From: Balanoglossus misakiensis
Lineage: Eukaryota; Hemichordata
DNA length: 64,000 nt
Reading direction: 5' to 3'
Assembly (NCBI GenBank): GCA_040954595.2
Contig: CM082592.2
Location: 11,160,001-11,224,000 of the forward strand
The position numbers and the translations under genes are program-made. Numbering within the stretch: position 1 is the stretch's first letter; each line of letters opens with the position of its first letter. The notes below the pieces were generated by a model. That model was not told the DNA's origin. It saw only the letters and a list, made by a program, of their open reading frames with translations, and ran no database searches. Below are positions 1 to 13,799 of the stretch, in pieces.

Positions 1-166
1 CTGAGGTCATTATCATCACACAGGTCATGACATTTTTCAGTACAAAAACATCCAACATGTACATTTGTAGATACCACATCACAATGTACAGGTAGGATAG
101 GGTTGGTTCCAATGAAACTCATTTTGTAGCTACAATTTTTTTTGGTGATTATTTTCCTTCTATGAT

Positions 167-3100
167 TCAAGCGCTCAGCATTCCCCTGTTAACACCATGC
201 AACAATCCATCTCTCACATAAGTGCCATCTGCATTGGGTGCGTTTTCCAGACCTCGGAGAAATCTTTCCAGCTTTTCAACACAAGCTTCCTGGTAATCAT
301 GAATCCATCTGGGAATAAAGGAAAGAGAAATGGGATTCATTTATTTTTATTACATATATTAATAATGCTGGATCACAAACAGCATAACTACCAGTAAATG
401 AAATGTTTTTTTCCCAAGATTTTGTCTGGAAAAGAAGTGCCTCTCTATATCAGACGGTATAAATTACTGTACAAAGGGAAGCGTTTAATGAAACTGCTAC
501 TCACTTGACACCGTTGAAGAATAAAACCTGTCTCATATCCTCTGGCAAGTCATCTGCTGCAGGCCATTTGAAATCCCAAGTGACAGGAACTATGTTACAC
601 TTCGTCTCGATGGCTGCCACAATCTCCTGAGTTGATACAAACAGAAAAGAAATCATGGTTTCTGATATGATTTCAAAAATAAACAGAAGCAACATAACAG
701 TCATCAGACGTGACTTCCTTGCTATGTTATCAGTCGTGCAAAGAACGAGTTCTTTTGAGGTGGTCACAAAAACTGCAAACAGTTTTGTTCGCAAAAAAAT
801 AAATGACTTGAATTCTACATACCCTGTGAACCCAATCTTTATGGTTGGTATCATTAATGCACCTATCCAAAGCATTTGGAGACAAGACGAGAACAAAATT
901 CTTGGCATTCTTCACACTGTTGAGGAGATTGTTGTCAAATTTACCGGCTTCTAACTTCTCCACATCGATGAAGACCCTGAATCCTCGTAGTTGCAAGTGT
1001 ACTTTAAGCAAACTGCAGGAAAGGATCAGAGAGAGAATTGAATGAGTGAGTCATGATTTCAGTTACAAGTGTGACTGGCAGGTGAAGTCCCAGGCCATTT
1101 CGATTCACTAATGTCTGTTTTTCCAACACATCTTGACGCCATCACATGAGAATATATCTAAATTTATATCTCACTTCAATGAAGAATTGAACAGATGTAG
1201 ACACTTTGTATCTACATCCAGAATTATTTATTAACACCGAACAGAATACATGTAAGTCACCCACCTTGCTAATTGTGAACCAGTAGATCTTCTGTAACTG
1301 ATAAATACATCTATGATTTTATTTGGACTGTCTAATTGAGTGTTACTGGCATTTCTACTCAATGATTTTGTGGGACTGTCAAATAATCTGTCATAGGGTT
1401 CAACTAAGAAAATAAACAGACAAATATTAGAATATTGATTAGAAAACCACACAAAAATCCAACAATTTTCAACAAATTGACAGGGAAAATGAACCAGACT
1501 TAGAGTCTAAATTCTCCACTGTAATTGTTGCTAGGTAACATAATCATTGCATCTTTCCTCCCAAATGCCAACATCCTCACCATCAATCTTACTTTCCACC
1601 CTATACACAATACATCAGAAACTCCTAGACATGTTACATCAATATGGATCACACCTCAAGCCAATGTCTACAAACTCAATTAACTGTATAAATAGTCCAA
1701 GGCATTCAACCACTGCAGAACAATTTCCTGCCCACAATATCTACCCACCTGGTTTAGCAGCATTTAATATTTTTGTTCTGTGGACACCGTTGTAGACATT
1801 TGCATCTGCCACTAAATGTTCCTCTGTGACCTGACCTAGCATTTCCATGTCAATCCCACAATGCACCAGGTTGTAGGTGTACTGATTCAAGTCTTTACTG
1901 ATCGATTTGAGCCAGGCGGACATTTCCTTGTAGTCCGACCAGTTGGCGTTGGATTTCAGCCGGCTTAGTTCTCTCAGAAACCTGCAAATCAACATGACAA
2001 CAACAAAGATTGTTAACAAGGAAGATACATTTAAAAAAAATTCTCATTGCACCGTGAAGTGAACCTCACAGTTGGGATTTTGCAAGCATAGTGGTTAAAA
2101 TAGAAAAATTTGAACAATTGGCACCAACATTACTGTCTTAAATCCTACTGTTTATAACTAACTGCAGTTGGAAAAATAACCATTTATTATCAAATACAAT
2201 GGGTATAGTCACAGCATGAATAATTCTGTTTGAGAGATGTGAACTGTGATGGTATTTCCCATACATGGACTGTACAGAGCAATGTTTGCCTTGAAGAAAA
2301 AAAGTTGAGTGACCGAATTCTTGGCACATTTTCAAAGTGTTGGCGTCACTTCTTAGAAGAAGTATTTTCCAGTGACAGAGTTATACATATACCCTTTTGA
2401 ATCATGGTTTAAGTCTTGGCCATCTACACAGAATCCTACAGCTAGCTGGGGGGCAAGGGCCGAGGTCAGAACGTGACACGCTCGGATTTTATTGGATAAT
2501 AATTCATGACTTTGCTGCTCCATGGAGCATCACAGTTGGTTTATCTCCTTGGTCGGGTCAACACCAGATCAACTCTTCCTGCAGTTCAACATTTGTCTCT
2601 TTCAACCATTCTTGAACAGTTGAATAAATCAAACATTTTCATCACTTTATTATTCTGATATCATATAGACTTCACTAGAAGGTAGCTTGCATAAATACTA
2701 GAAACCTGATTTCTTGAAACAATTGGAAGTCTTCAAAATCTTGTTATTCTACTTTTTTCATACATGGAATTTAAAATTTGATGAACACGCTATTTTTACA
2801 CTCACAAGCTATACGATCAGTTTTCTCGGTAATCTATCTGGCCAAGCCCTACTGCCTTTCAGTCCAACAGGTTATCGTAGAACATAATCACTGTAACTGG
2901 AAACCCCTCATGGTTCATCATGGGGTTGAATTTGTATTTTTAGAAGCAGCAAATTGCAAACATTTAAACATTTGTATGTAATCGAATAGTGGCCATTAAT
3001 GTATTTGCTTGTTATTAATCACCTATTGCAGTAATCTATGTCGTCGTTCTATCGTAAAATGTTTCCGTATTTCGATAGAATGCAGAATCCAACATGGCTG

Positions 3101-6100
3101 ATTCATGTGTCTGGATGTCTATAATGTCGGTGTATAAAGGGCATATCTTTTTTGTTTCAATCATTTGCATTTAGACAAATCAAAATTTACATATTCATAT
3201 TAAAATGGATGACCTCCAATGCTTAAACCTACAATTGATCAATCATCACGTTTTCATTATTAGCTTATGGCCTTGTGAAGAATTAAATATTTAATATTCA
3301 GCTTCATTCTGTTCTAGGGTATATATCCTTGAATGAAAGCTACTTTTTCATTCAGGAGGATGTGATTACACTTCTCTTCCTCCCCTGTTGCCTTAGTAAC
3401 CTTGATGTTGCCTAGGAAACTCATTAACTTGGTCCACGGACCAGTCAAAGCATCAGGAATGATGGAAATTTCGACCAATTTTTCAAATAACAATGAACAT
3501 CTCATCATAATTAGCTATTGGTAATAATTAATTTATATTCTCCTGTTCTATTCCTGATCACTGGAGGAGAAAATACCTTCTCTAATTGTTTGACTCGTCG
3601 TCATGAAACTGCTATTTTTCAATGACATCATGAAACAAATATTGAATCATCAAGACACTATAGCAGGCTTTTCCGTTTTCTCTCATCATCAAATATTTCC
3701 ACGCTGACGTGCGTGGCGATGACGAGTTGAATTCCTCTTTCACAAATGCAAAATGCTGACAAAGACTCCGTCACTTTGGAATGAATGTAATGATGAAGTA
3801 CAAATTGATGAGTTGCAATGATAGGATTGCAACAAAGATGTCACCTTTCGCCTTTGACCTATAAGAGGTGATATATATTCAAACTGACCTACATGGTGCC
3901 GTTAGGTTTTTTGAAGTAAAGAAATATATTTGCAAGCCAAGCCAATGTAATTATACATGATAAGTCTGTTATTAATTTAATACTCATATCTGTAAACCAG
4001 CATTTTTCTTACATCATTCAAGTCTGCACAAGTCCATTGAGAGCTCATTACAGAGCATTCAGTAGTAATCAGTCGCAGCTCAGAACGTCAAGAGAGATTT
4101 TGGCTCAGACGGCCAAGAGAGATTTTACGGCAAAGAAAATCAAATTACCAACCTCCTTCTCAAGAGTTTACTCATCATACCAATGTCGTTTGACAGCTCC
4201 TCCTCAGAAATGGTTAGCAACAAATCCCCATCCACGCGGTGCTCAGTGAAGCTGTCGATGTAAGCCTCAAATCCGATTCCCTTCAGCCAGATCCCCACAT
4301 GCCTGGTCTCCCAATTGTGGATGTTCTGACCGAGTTTCTCTGGAACATATTCACCGATGATGGTGAGGGCTTGGATGGCTAGTCTAGATGCTAGGTTGTT
4401 GTTGCTGCTTGCCAGGAATTGTAACGGTTCAATCGCACCAATGTCATATAATTCCTTCATGGAGGCAAAAATCAAATAGCATCATCAGAACATGAAATAA
4501 TTACAGAAGATACAACACCATTTCATCTCTCTGTATTAAACATATCTGTTTTGATTTTTAATTTTATGTTTCATTACCAGTCAATGTCTATTTTTCTGAA
4601 TGACTTTATTTCTATTTTTCATTACTCACTGCCACTCAGCTGAGGGTTACAAATTCCTGATAGATATGTCTCTGAATTAAAAATAGAAATATCAGATTTC
4701 AAAAACAAGGCCACTGTAGAATATGATATCACCTTGAATTATAATTGAAATATGTTAATGCATTGGGTGATTTACACACTTCTATTTTATTTGCCATAGC
4801 ATCAATTTTTAACAAGGCTGTTTGGAAAGCAAAATTACCTAATTAAAGTGTGACCATGGAAAAATTATATTTTGGGCGACAGCTACAGTAGTATGTCTAA
4901 TAATATTTTGCAAATATATGGGTTAATTAACAAGTTCAAGATTAAACTGTATGTAAACAGTTAGGACATGTATATTCTGTGCAAGGATACTGTCATATTT
5001 ACATACAATGCAATTTTACTTTGAAAATAATGATTAAGTATGTGAAATCCACAGTACTGGTAAACGACTTAATTTTTCACCCAAAACTATTATTTTTACT
5101 GTACACAAGGTGTCCCAGAGTATATTTTCTGGGCTGGATAAACGACTACCATTAATTCAATTCAGCCTCGGATTCAGATAGTGGATTTGGCAGCTGAATC
5201 TCAATTAGTCTGAAATGGATTCAGTATTGGTGTGAGATGGGAACTGTAAACTGACGATAAATTAGAAAGCGTCTCCATCTCATGGGTCAATGATGATGGA
5301 TGAGTTTTTTGGCATTTCTTTATCCTAGGGTTTGATGGGTTTGATGAGTGATTGATATGAGCAGGTTCATTAAGACTCTACCACCAAGGCTTTGTTTAAT
5401 TTGCTGAAAGCACTGAATTTTCTGCTCCTTAATTATATGCGATCATTACATGTATGCATTATTTTGAACGAAAAGTCAAATGTAAAGTGGAGTGGTTGAA
5501 GGTCAAAGGGTGGTTCTTTCTTTTGTAAAGCTTTTAAGACTTCTCTTACACTGGTTATTATCAGTGTTATCAAATATTACATCAATTAGCATTAGGCAGA
5601 ATTGCTTTGTGAATCAATAAGTCATGCTTTTTTATATTCAAAATGATGTAATGCAGGTCACAGGCCTATACTGACAAAATATCTCTGTGATTTACGCAAT
5701 GAATGCCTTAATCATGAGATGATATCTCATGACTTAAATTTCTCCAAGGACGAAGCACAATCCAGCTGTTCGAATGAATAAATTTATGCGGGCACATGTA
5801 AACTTTCAAGGTTTGCTGCCGGAAATTGAGGCATAAATTTGTAAGTACCAGCAGATATAACATATGAAATTATCGCTCAAGCCAATTGCAAGATGTACCT
5901 TGAAATAGCAAGAGCAAGTATTGTAGGCCCTCTGAGATAGGGATCATTGCATCTACTTATTCTATTCAGCTTCGTTCATTCGATGTCCTCAATTTAACCT
6001 TTCACCTCTATTCCCTGGTCTGAAGGCCAGACTACTAACTTTCACAACTGCTTTTTTATCAAAGTGATATAATAACTGGGTTTGGCTGATTTGCTTAGTA

Positions 6101-9100
6101 CATGGGCGTACCATCACGTCCACACTTTATAGTACCACTATTGTACGCTTTCTACTTTCTAGGGTAGTTGTAATATACACCTGCAGCTTTAGGCACAAAT
6201 TTTAAGGTAAAATTTTGGCTTGGAACAGAGACAGAAAATAAGGCTGATAATACAGTAATTCAGGATATTATTGAAAGCTTTAGTATGTCTTTTATGCTTT
6301 CACCAAATTGTAGTGAATTGCAATGGAACTGACGTGAGGTCAGGTGATGCATTATTTACAGACCAATCAAAGAAGGCGTTCTAAATTCATTCTGATTACA
6401 ATCTCTTTCTCTCGATCGCCTGCACTCCAAATGGATTGCGAGAACACACTGCATAGTAATGTATGTGCTCACACAGCAGTAGTTTGGTGATAATGCTGTT
6501 ATCTGATTTTTAAAGGGTGACATTCTAGGCCAGAGACTAAAATTACACACCTTTGGAGAGTTCTATAATGGAGACATGCAGCGATGTGCGGTAAATGTCA
6601 TGGAACGCATGGTCTGGGACACTGCTCAGACGCAATTCTGGCGCTGCAACTTAGAAAGATCTGGAATAAACTCATTCATATGTTCCAAATGATGTGCGAT
6701 ATGTCAATATTTTGTTTTAAAATGACAGTGATAATAAGAGCAAATTGGTTATTATAGGACTGGAGTGCCATGACTGCTTGAGGGAATTGATCGGACACAA
6801 AACAGATTACCTCATCCTGGTACTAAGATTATGAAATCCTTCAAGAGACCTTTGTATTTCTGCAGAGAGGCATAAACTGATTTTTTAGGGATTTCAGTAA
6901 TTTGGCAAGGGTTTCAAAGTTGTTCTGAGGGTGGATTATTTCATCAACGGTTTATATGTTCCTCTGAGAGTGCAAAATGAACACTGTATATTTCTATTTT
7001 AGACACAAGATTGTATCTGTCATATTATAAAGTAGTGTGGCACTTTGCACTGTTAGCATCACAGGCAAATAAATTTCTCAATATTGAATTTGAGGTGAAA
7101 AGGTTTGATCGGCCTCCCACAAGGATTTGAAACAGAAAATATTGCTTTTCTCTGAGAGGAACCTCCTTAAAAAATTGACTTCTGACTTCAGAGGATTCAG
7201 TTTCATCACTGATAATTTTTCATTTGTAATGTACCATGGCCGTCTGAATTTGGAGCGATTAAACGTACAACGCAACGATCTGAATCGATTACGTTCACTT
7301 GACACGTCTGTGACACAAAAAACGTCTGGAAAAAAAATGCCACGCGGGTTTACGTACACAAAGCATTGAATAATTTATACAGCTTGCAGGCTGTGTCGAG
7401 CATATAGAGTTGAGGCACCATTTGGTTAGGTTTCCATAAAAGCAAAATGTAATTGTTACTAATTTCATAGTCAATTTAATAATGGCAATTTAATGATAAA
7501 TTTACCAGAAATATCAAAAACGATTCATTTGGGTTTTTCTAATAATGTATCAAATATACATAATTTTCACACCAACATGAAATAAATTGTAGCTGTCAAG
7601 TTCTATGATCATAGTGCACAATTTCAGGGGAAATGAAACGTGGTTATTTTAGATTTCCAGATACATTTCAAGGCAGATTGATTTCTGACCTCAATGTTTG
7701 CTTTATAAAGAGATGCTATTGATATTAATATTCAGTGGACAAAGTTGAGATGTATCTGGATCAAGACATCAATCCATGTTGAATTTATCATCTGTGATGT
7801 TCTGAAACGTTCACAGGAACATCAAAATGGCCATCGGCAGTTTTAATACCTTCTTCGTATGCACCTCACGCAACAGACAGAGTAAATGTCACTGTTCTAA
7901 ATACTGGCAAGCACTCAGTAGCAATACTGAAGCTAAATGTGTGTGTGAAAATCACTACAGATCTCTGTATTAATTATGAAAATTTAGAAGGAGTCACTAA
8001 CCAGAGCAGAGATAGGATATCTTTCACCACTTAAGAACTTGGAGCTTATACCATCAAAATGACCGTCAAAGGGCTAATGAGACTGTCGATGGAAAGGTAA
8101 AATTGATTTTTTTTCTAGACGAGAAGTTCAGTAACCTCAATTTACTGGTACCTGCCTATCTCTCTCAATCATAAAAATAATGGATCAATGCTGAAACATT
8201 AAAGAATCTTGGCTGTCTAACTAGAAACCTTAATGGGTTTACAAACAAAGATCAATTAAAGATAGCAGAGACTATCTGACTTCCTATTATGTAAACAAAT
8301 ATTGTAATTGATTAGTGACATGGCCATATCTTCAGCCTTCTACTTCTAGGTGTTTCCATTTCCTTGACAATAAGGACACCTCCAGAAATAATCTGATTTT
8401 TTCACTCCCATTTGACATTGGAAATTCAATTGTCCTGTTTTTGTCTTTGCTTTAATACAGACTATATTGATCTGATCATAAGTCTGGGGTACCCCTAAAA
8501 CCACTAGGCCACAATGACTCCTAGTTCTAACCTCAAGTAAACCCTGCTTGCATTTTCAGAGACAAGTGCTATAAAATGATGCCTTGCATGGGTTAATAAT
8601 GGTCAGCTACTAGCTTGTCAAAACTACCCTACCATGTAATTTTCATTTAGTGGAGCATTAGAAAATGTCCTAATTAGACCAAATGATTGGCCAATTTGGA
8701 GATTCGTGGACAATTTATCATGATCAAAATACGCTACAAAGCTTCCCATTCAGGCCTGCCATTATGGTAACTAACCTATGTCTTTTTAGAAGGTGATAGG
8801 GTCAGTTAAGCAAACAACTTGTACTGATGTCAGTTTTTTACTAAATGACTACCGTAATAAACTAAGGACCATTCTTATTCTTTGAAACTCCAGTTACTTG
8901 ACAAGTCATCGATGGCTTTTTTTTAAATCACACTTTCTCAAGTTAGGAATGCCTTGCTTCATTTCCTACATTCTTACACTTAGCACTCATTGTCTGGTTA
9001 TGTGGTTGTGGTCCATTGTCGGTGACATCACCAGCGTGGAGTGAATGACCATGTTTTATATTAGTCTACACACAATCCTGTCTGGGAAGACCAAACCTTT

Positions 9101-10488
9101 TACTGTCAACTCTCAAATCACCCATCTTGCAGCCTCAATCACCCCCCCCCCCCCCCAATATGCATGAATTTTTCAATTTTACATCTCAAGTTTCTTTCTT
9201 TAAAAAAAAAGATTAATTGACACCTCTGGTCTTGAATTCTTTCGTTAGATTAGAAATAGTTCTGAAAATAGATTGGTGTAACAGTATTAAGTTAGGTGCT
9301 ACTATAAAAGAAAGCTAAACAATTGTGTGTTTTGAGTATTTAAGTATGTATGTACCCTACTTGATGAAAGACTGTATTGTTGGTTAGTTTGTCTAGATTT
9401 ATTTTTACCTGTATTTTCCCCTGTCCCTTCTTTATGCCTGCTTCCATAGCAAAGTGGAAAGCAGCCAAGCTTTGGGCTTCTTTCCGTTCACATGTCAACA
9501 GGGGCACCAGTCTCTTCAGCCAATCTTCAGTTCGTCCCTGGGCATGGTCTCTATTGCTCTTTGCAAATTCGGCCGGATCATGAGAGTTGATGAAGGGTTC
9601 AATTAAATCCAGCGTTCCCGAGCTGACAACCGCTTTTTGCACATCTTTATTGGCAGCGAGGAGAGCAATCGCGAGACATGCATAGTATTTAATGTTGTCG
9701 TCTTTGCTGAAAGCGAGTGGGAATAACCATTCTGGGGCATGGTGCTCTATCATTCTCTGTTGGTTCACAGGACCACCATACATAGCACAATTGGCCAAAG
9801 CAGAGGCACAGTGTCTCAGCACTGTGTTATCACTTAGTCTACAAGAGTACAGAACAGCTTGCAAACCACCAAGATCTATAACTTTGGAGCAAGTATCCTC
9901 ATTGTGTTTGAACATACTTTCCAAGATTCCTGTTCCAATTTGCATCAGTAATAATTCCTGGCGAGAACATGCTAGCCGAACAACAGATTCAAGGCCTACT
10001 CTGGCAACGTGATCACGATTTTCTCTGATCAAAACCTGCTCCAACAACTGAGCTGAATTGGTTTTTAGGGCTTTATTTTCCGATCTGCAATTCTGTAGCA
10101 ATATATCCAGGCCTCCTTCAATTCGTAGAGTATTACACAAATCGTGGGCCATATCACGGCCATGTATTGGTGTCACCCAGGCACTGTCGACTTGCTCAAA
10201 TAATCCTTTGGTTGCATCTATGACTACGTTGACATCATCTTGTTTCAACGCCGAAATCAGTTCTTCTACCTTCTCGTGCACCGTTTGCACTTTTATCTCC
10301 GCTTCTCTTTGTATCTCTGCCCTGGTATCCATGTCGATATCAGCAGACGACATTTTCTTCAGCTTTGATACCTTTCGTTCAGTTATGGTGATCGAGTGCC
10401 CACCATTGCTCGACGATGACCTTTCCACACTGGTTGTCGTGTGATAAAACGAAGAAGCACCTTCTTTTGTTGCTGTAAGGAGATTCAT
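167..10488 (-). CDS. SARM1: SARM1 orthologue, ARM-SAM-SAM-TIR NAD+ hydrolase (7 coding exons, 735 aa)
   Basis: Exons in transcription order: 10488-9409, 4454-4153, 1981-1749, 1403-1265, 1012-823, 626-505, 308-167. They join in phase into 736 codons including a TGA stop; human SARM1 has 724 residues. The first exon alone encodes the armadillo-repeat domain (residues 1-360) that senses NAD+/NMN. Tandem SAM domains, which drive octamer assembly, lie at about 408-470 and 475-535. The TIR domain begins at D570 (DVFISYRR) and carries the LEAGKF motif; E606 matches the catalytic glutamate 642 of the human enzyme. The family cleaves NAD+ and triggers axon degeneration; invertebrate versions also act in innate signalling. 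No mitochondrial presequence is evident; the N-terminus is Ser/Thr-rich. A 30-residue Ser/Thr/Asn linker precedes the TIR domain, and about 25 residues extend past its last helix. The start ATG has A at -3. It is head to head with the HCFC1R1-like gene. No poly(A) signal is visible below position 167, so the 3' UTR probably leaves the window. Confidence 0.95.
1982..4152 (-). other. SARM1 intron between the SAM1 and SAM2 exons
   Basis: A 2.2-kb AT-rich intron. The upstream donor is an uncommon GTTGGT (4152-4147), forced by phase: AG of the Arg codon plus the G that opens the next exon. The acceptor is TTTGCAG. I see no second gene or recognisable mobile element in it. Confidence 0.75.
4455..9408 (-). 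other. SARM1 intron 1, 4.95 kb, no gene seen
   Basis: This intron separates the ARM exon from the SAM1 exon. It is AT-rich. The longest open frames are short and unlike known proteins. It contains a 15-nt C homopolymer at 9142-9156. No missing coding exon is expected, because the protein alignment to human SARM1 is continuous across the junction (KIQ to ELYDIGAI). Confidence 0.7.
9142..9156. repeat. C homopolymer (15 nt)
   Basis: Uninterrupted run of C in SARM1 intron 1; its length may be uncertain in the assembly. Confidence 0.95.
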
Positions 10489-11812
10489 TTTGTCGACTGC
10501 TGTCGCGCGTACAGTTAAAAATTAAACTTTTCCAACAACTGTGCAATTGACAACTCCCGATTGGCGTTGATCTGAACAGTACGGTCAGACTTCGACAGCT
10601 TAACTCACGCACCGGGTTCCCTCAGGATTTCAATAAAACAGTCAGCTACTCTCAACGTCATTGAAAGGGAATATGCACATACCATTCAATAAAAATAATC
10701 AAATATTAATAGCCCTGTCAGTTATAGTGTTTTGGGACGCCTCCAGATACCAAAAAGACCAACCTGTGATCAGCGGGCATCAGATTTCCAGGATCGGTTA
10801 CTGCTGCGGATGTTTTCTGGCCACGCAAATTTATGAGCATGAATTAGTAATGAATGTGCTTCACGTCGGATGATGGGGGATGATGATGCCGGGCAAAAAT
10901 GCAAATTTGCTCTCCTTCTGAAATGTGCTATTTTTCCTTCCTTGCCGTTGAAGTTGGTCCAAACAATCTATACCTTCCTGTTCAGAAGATATACGCGATA
11001 CAGAAAGTTTTAACAGAAAAATTCCCCCTTTTCTCCCACTCGTTGGCGATGATGACAAACTTCCTCCGAAATCGACTTGTGAAAGAGAAATCTACATCTT
11101 TGGTTAGCCCGCCCTCAACGGTCACCTTACCGGAAGAGATTCCCAATATCGAACAACAGAAAATCACTACACAGTACACACGATGTACATTTCTGGGCCC
11201 TAAACGAACAGTTCTAATGACCAGAAACCCCGAGACGGTGTTTAGAAGTTAAGGCAGGCACAAAACCATCTATCTCACACCGTAAAATCACAGAGGTACA
11301 CAAGGTAAGCTTATAATTTCTGTTTTAAGTACCCATGTCATGATCGTGGTTCATTGAAAGATGAAGGACATATTTCACGCACTATAAATGCTCAGAGTTG
11401 GAACAATGAAGGCCATTCGTATTAAACTATTAAAAGGAATTTCCTTATTTCAGCCATGTAACGGGAAAATTTGGGTTGAAAAGTTTAACATAAGAGCTGT
11501 GTAAATGCAGTAAAACTGGTCGCCTGGTCAGTTGTCGAGAATACATGTAGAATACAATTGCATTCTGGGTAGTGTGTGTACATGCATTATTGGTAATGTT
11601 GAAGTTGTTAGATTTTGTTTCTGCTGCTTTTTATTCAGTCACTTACATCAAGGAAAGAGAAGACCCTCATCTTGATCACTGTTCCTTTAATCCTTGGAAA
11701 AGTGGCCACTGAAAGCAGAACAGTGTAAACAGAGGACCATTATAAATTCCTGAAGAAAACAGCTAGGCAGTTGCCAGAGTTGTACCATTGAAATAACAGA
11801 GACCTTACAACC
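10489..11812. promoter_or_regulatory. Divergent promoter interval SARM1 / HCFC1R1-like
   Basis: About 1.3 kb lies between two start codons pointing outward, so both promoters and the 5' UTRs must be here. It holds an octamer-type ATGCAAAT at 10899-10906, inside a GCAAATTTGC palindrome. For the + gene a non-coding first exon is plausible: a donor CAAG|GTAAGC ends at 11304, and an acceptor TTATTCAG ends near 11639, just upstream of the coding start. Short open frames on both strands here resemble nothing I know. Transcription starts are not resolved. Confidence 0.5.
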
Positions 11813-13342
11813 ATGGCAGCATTCAGTCCTTTAAAACTCAGGTATAGTATATTCTGGATGCCTCACCTACTTAATGTACATGTAATTGACCTCCAGGTAC
11901 TTGTGCTTACTGAAGCAAATATTGATCATATTTATTGATTTACCACCTCATGTATTCAGTTAGTATGTCTTGAACTTTAATTTTAAATATCCACATTTCA
12001 TTCTTAAAACAGAGGTCACAGTGCAAGGAAGGTACCTCCACTTGACAGAAAAAATCGAAGGTCTCCAGTTAAAAGGCACAGAACACCTGCAGAAGATGAG
12101 TAAGTTATGGCCATAGGACATTCATCATTCTTGTTCAGTTCATGGTGACATGAGGACTTCCTTTGAATCACTCCCCATTTCACTCATAATTCAAGGTATC
12201 AATGCAATATATATTCTCCCCTTGACAGCCCTGAGCCCACAACCAAACACTTCATGACAGAAGAGAAGATGGCGATCAGACTTGGTCAGCTGTCAATCAG
12301 CAATGATCACAGTTACACACGTCAAGATGGATTCCATCCTCTAGCCAAACCAAATTTTGCTTCATTTCATGAACTAGAGAGAAGGTAGGATTTGTAACCT
12401 GTTTGCAACATTAAATCTAAATTCACGACACTGCAGTGCATATAGTGTAACTAAGTTACTTTGAGTGATGTGTGAATTTGCTTTATTTTAATACTAGATT
12501 GAACGATTCATCAGATGAGGAAAGTGATGAGGAGACAGGACCCACCTCAAAGGAAGTTACCGTGGAGATTACTCCAGAGTTGAAGAACTACCTTAAAAGA
12601 GAACAGTCTGTGCTGCCGGACAGCATCACAAAGAAATTGTAAGTGTCAATGCCAGTAGTATGTGTGATGTTTCATATTGTAACTATGCTCTAGAGGGCGC
12701 TGTTCAAGTAAATGGACAAAATGTTTTTTTCTTCTTCTTTCTAGAAACAAGCCATGCACAGCTGTTATGTTGTGGTCTCCCCCTCCGATTGTTATTGATG
12801 GTGAAGTGAACTCTGTGTGGAAAGGAGGTGGCTCATCTGTTGCCAAGGAAGATGAAGACAGCTGTTCAAGTGAAAACAATGTTGCCAGTGTGGAAATGGA
12901 CAGTGACGACAGTGGACAGGGTGTTAGGGAACAATTTCCAAGAAATGGCATTGATATGTTTGCAGGCAGAAATGGTGTACGGACGGTCGGTCAGGATGAC
13001 ATAGAGGTTCTTTCCCAAGGAATTGACATTAGTGAAGATGATGGGGTTCAAATAGATGATATTGATAGTATACCAGATGGCGTTGTAAGCCACGATAGCG
13101 CTGTGCATTTAGCCAGCAGATCACCTCATAACAATGCCTGGCGCATTCCCAGGAATCTCATGATGGCCGCCAGTCAACTTGTAGACAATAACAATGATCC
13201 GGGTGCCGTTGACATTGAGGGAATGAACAATCATCTTCAGAGGCGAGTTCCGGGAATGTTGCCTCAATTCCGTAATGGACAAGTGGTGGGATTAGGTGCT
13301 AATGTAGCATTTGATAATATGGATGATGACATTGACCTTTGA
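11813..13342 (+). CDS. HCFC1R1-like (HCF-1 binding/regulator) protein, 5 exons, 336 aa
   Basis: Exons: 11813-11841, 12013-12099, 12229-12384, 12498-12638, 12745-13342; the phases join to 337 codons including TGA. The start has a strong context (ACC before ATGG). Residues 48-68 (MTEEKMAIRLGQLSISNDHSY) resemble the central part of human HCFC1R1/HPIP. They contain DHSY at 65-68, fitting the host-cell-factor-1 binding motif [D/E]HxY. An LWSPPP segment at 147-152 fits the second conserved patch of that family. HPIP shuttles HCF-1 out of the nucleus; a similar HCF-1 adaptor role is inferred here. Residues 9-38 are basic (Arg/Lys-rich, NLS-like) and the long C-terminal half is acidic and low-complexity. 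At 336 residues it is over twice the length of human HCFC1R1 (about 138), so only the core is clearly shared. Confidence 0.7.
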
Positions 13343-13791
13343 CATGTCAGTCTTGGCATACAGAATAGAATATGTGTAAGGTCTTTTGATGCCTGATGAC
13401 AGTTGCCTGTCCTCCCTTCTGCTGTGGTCATGGCGTGTTGTCTTGTGGGAATGTGAGGGTGCTCAGAGTGCCATGACAATAGATAAGCTAAGGTCAATGT
13501 AATAATTCTATGGACATCAAATTCATATATTTTCAATATTATTGTCCCCACACCAGCATTTCTTATGTTTACCGTTGATGGCGCTGTAATAGATCACTTG
13601 GTATACTAGTACACATACGCAGTAAATTTTGGTTCAGGCCCCTTTTAACGTAATAACACAAATGACTTGTAAGAAGAGAGATATCTGGTTTTATCATGCT
13701 GACCAATGAGTTAATTATTTTTATTTTGGACTGTGTTTGTCCACAGTACTGTTTTATTTAATCTGTTTTGTTTCATTTTATTTAAAGGCCT

Positions 13792-13797
13792 AATAAA
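13792..13797 (+). promoter_or_regulatory. Poly(A) signal AATAAA of the HCFC1R1-like gene
   Basis: Canonical hexamer 450 nt past the stop codon; likely marks the 3' end of this transcript. Confidence 0.7.
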
Positions 13798-13799
13798 AC

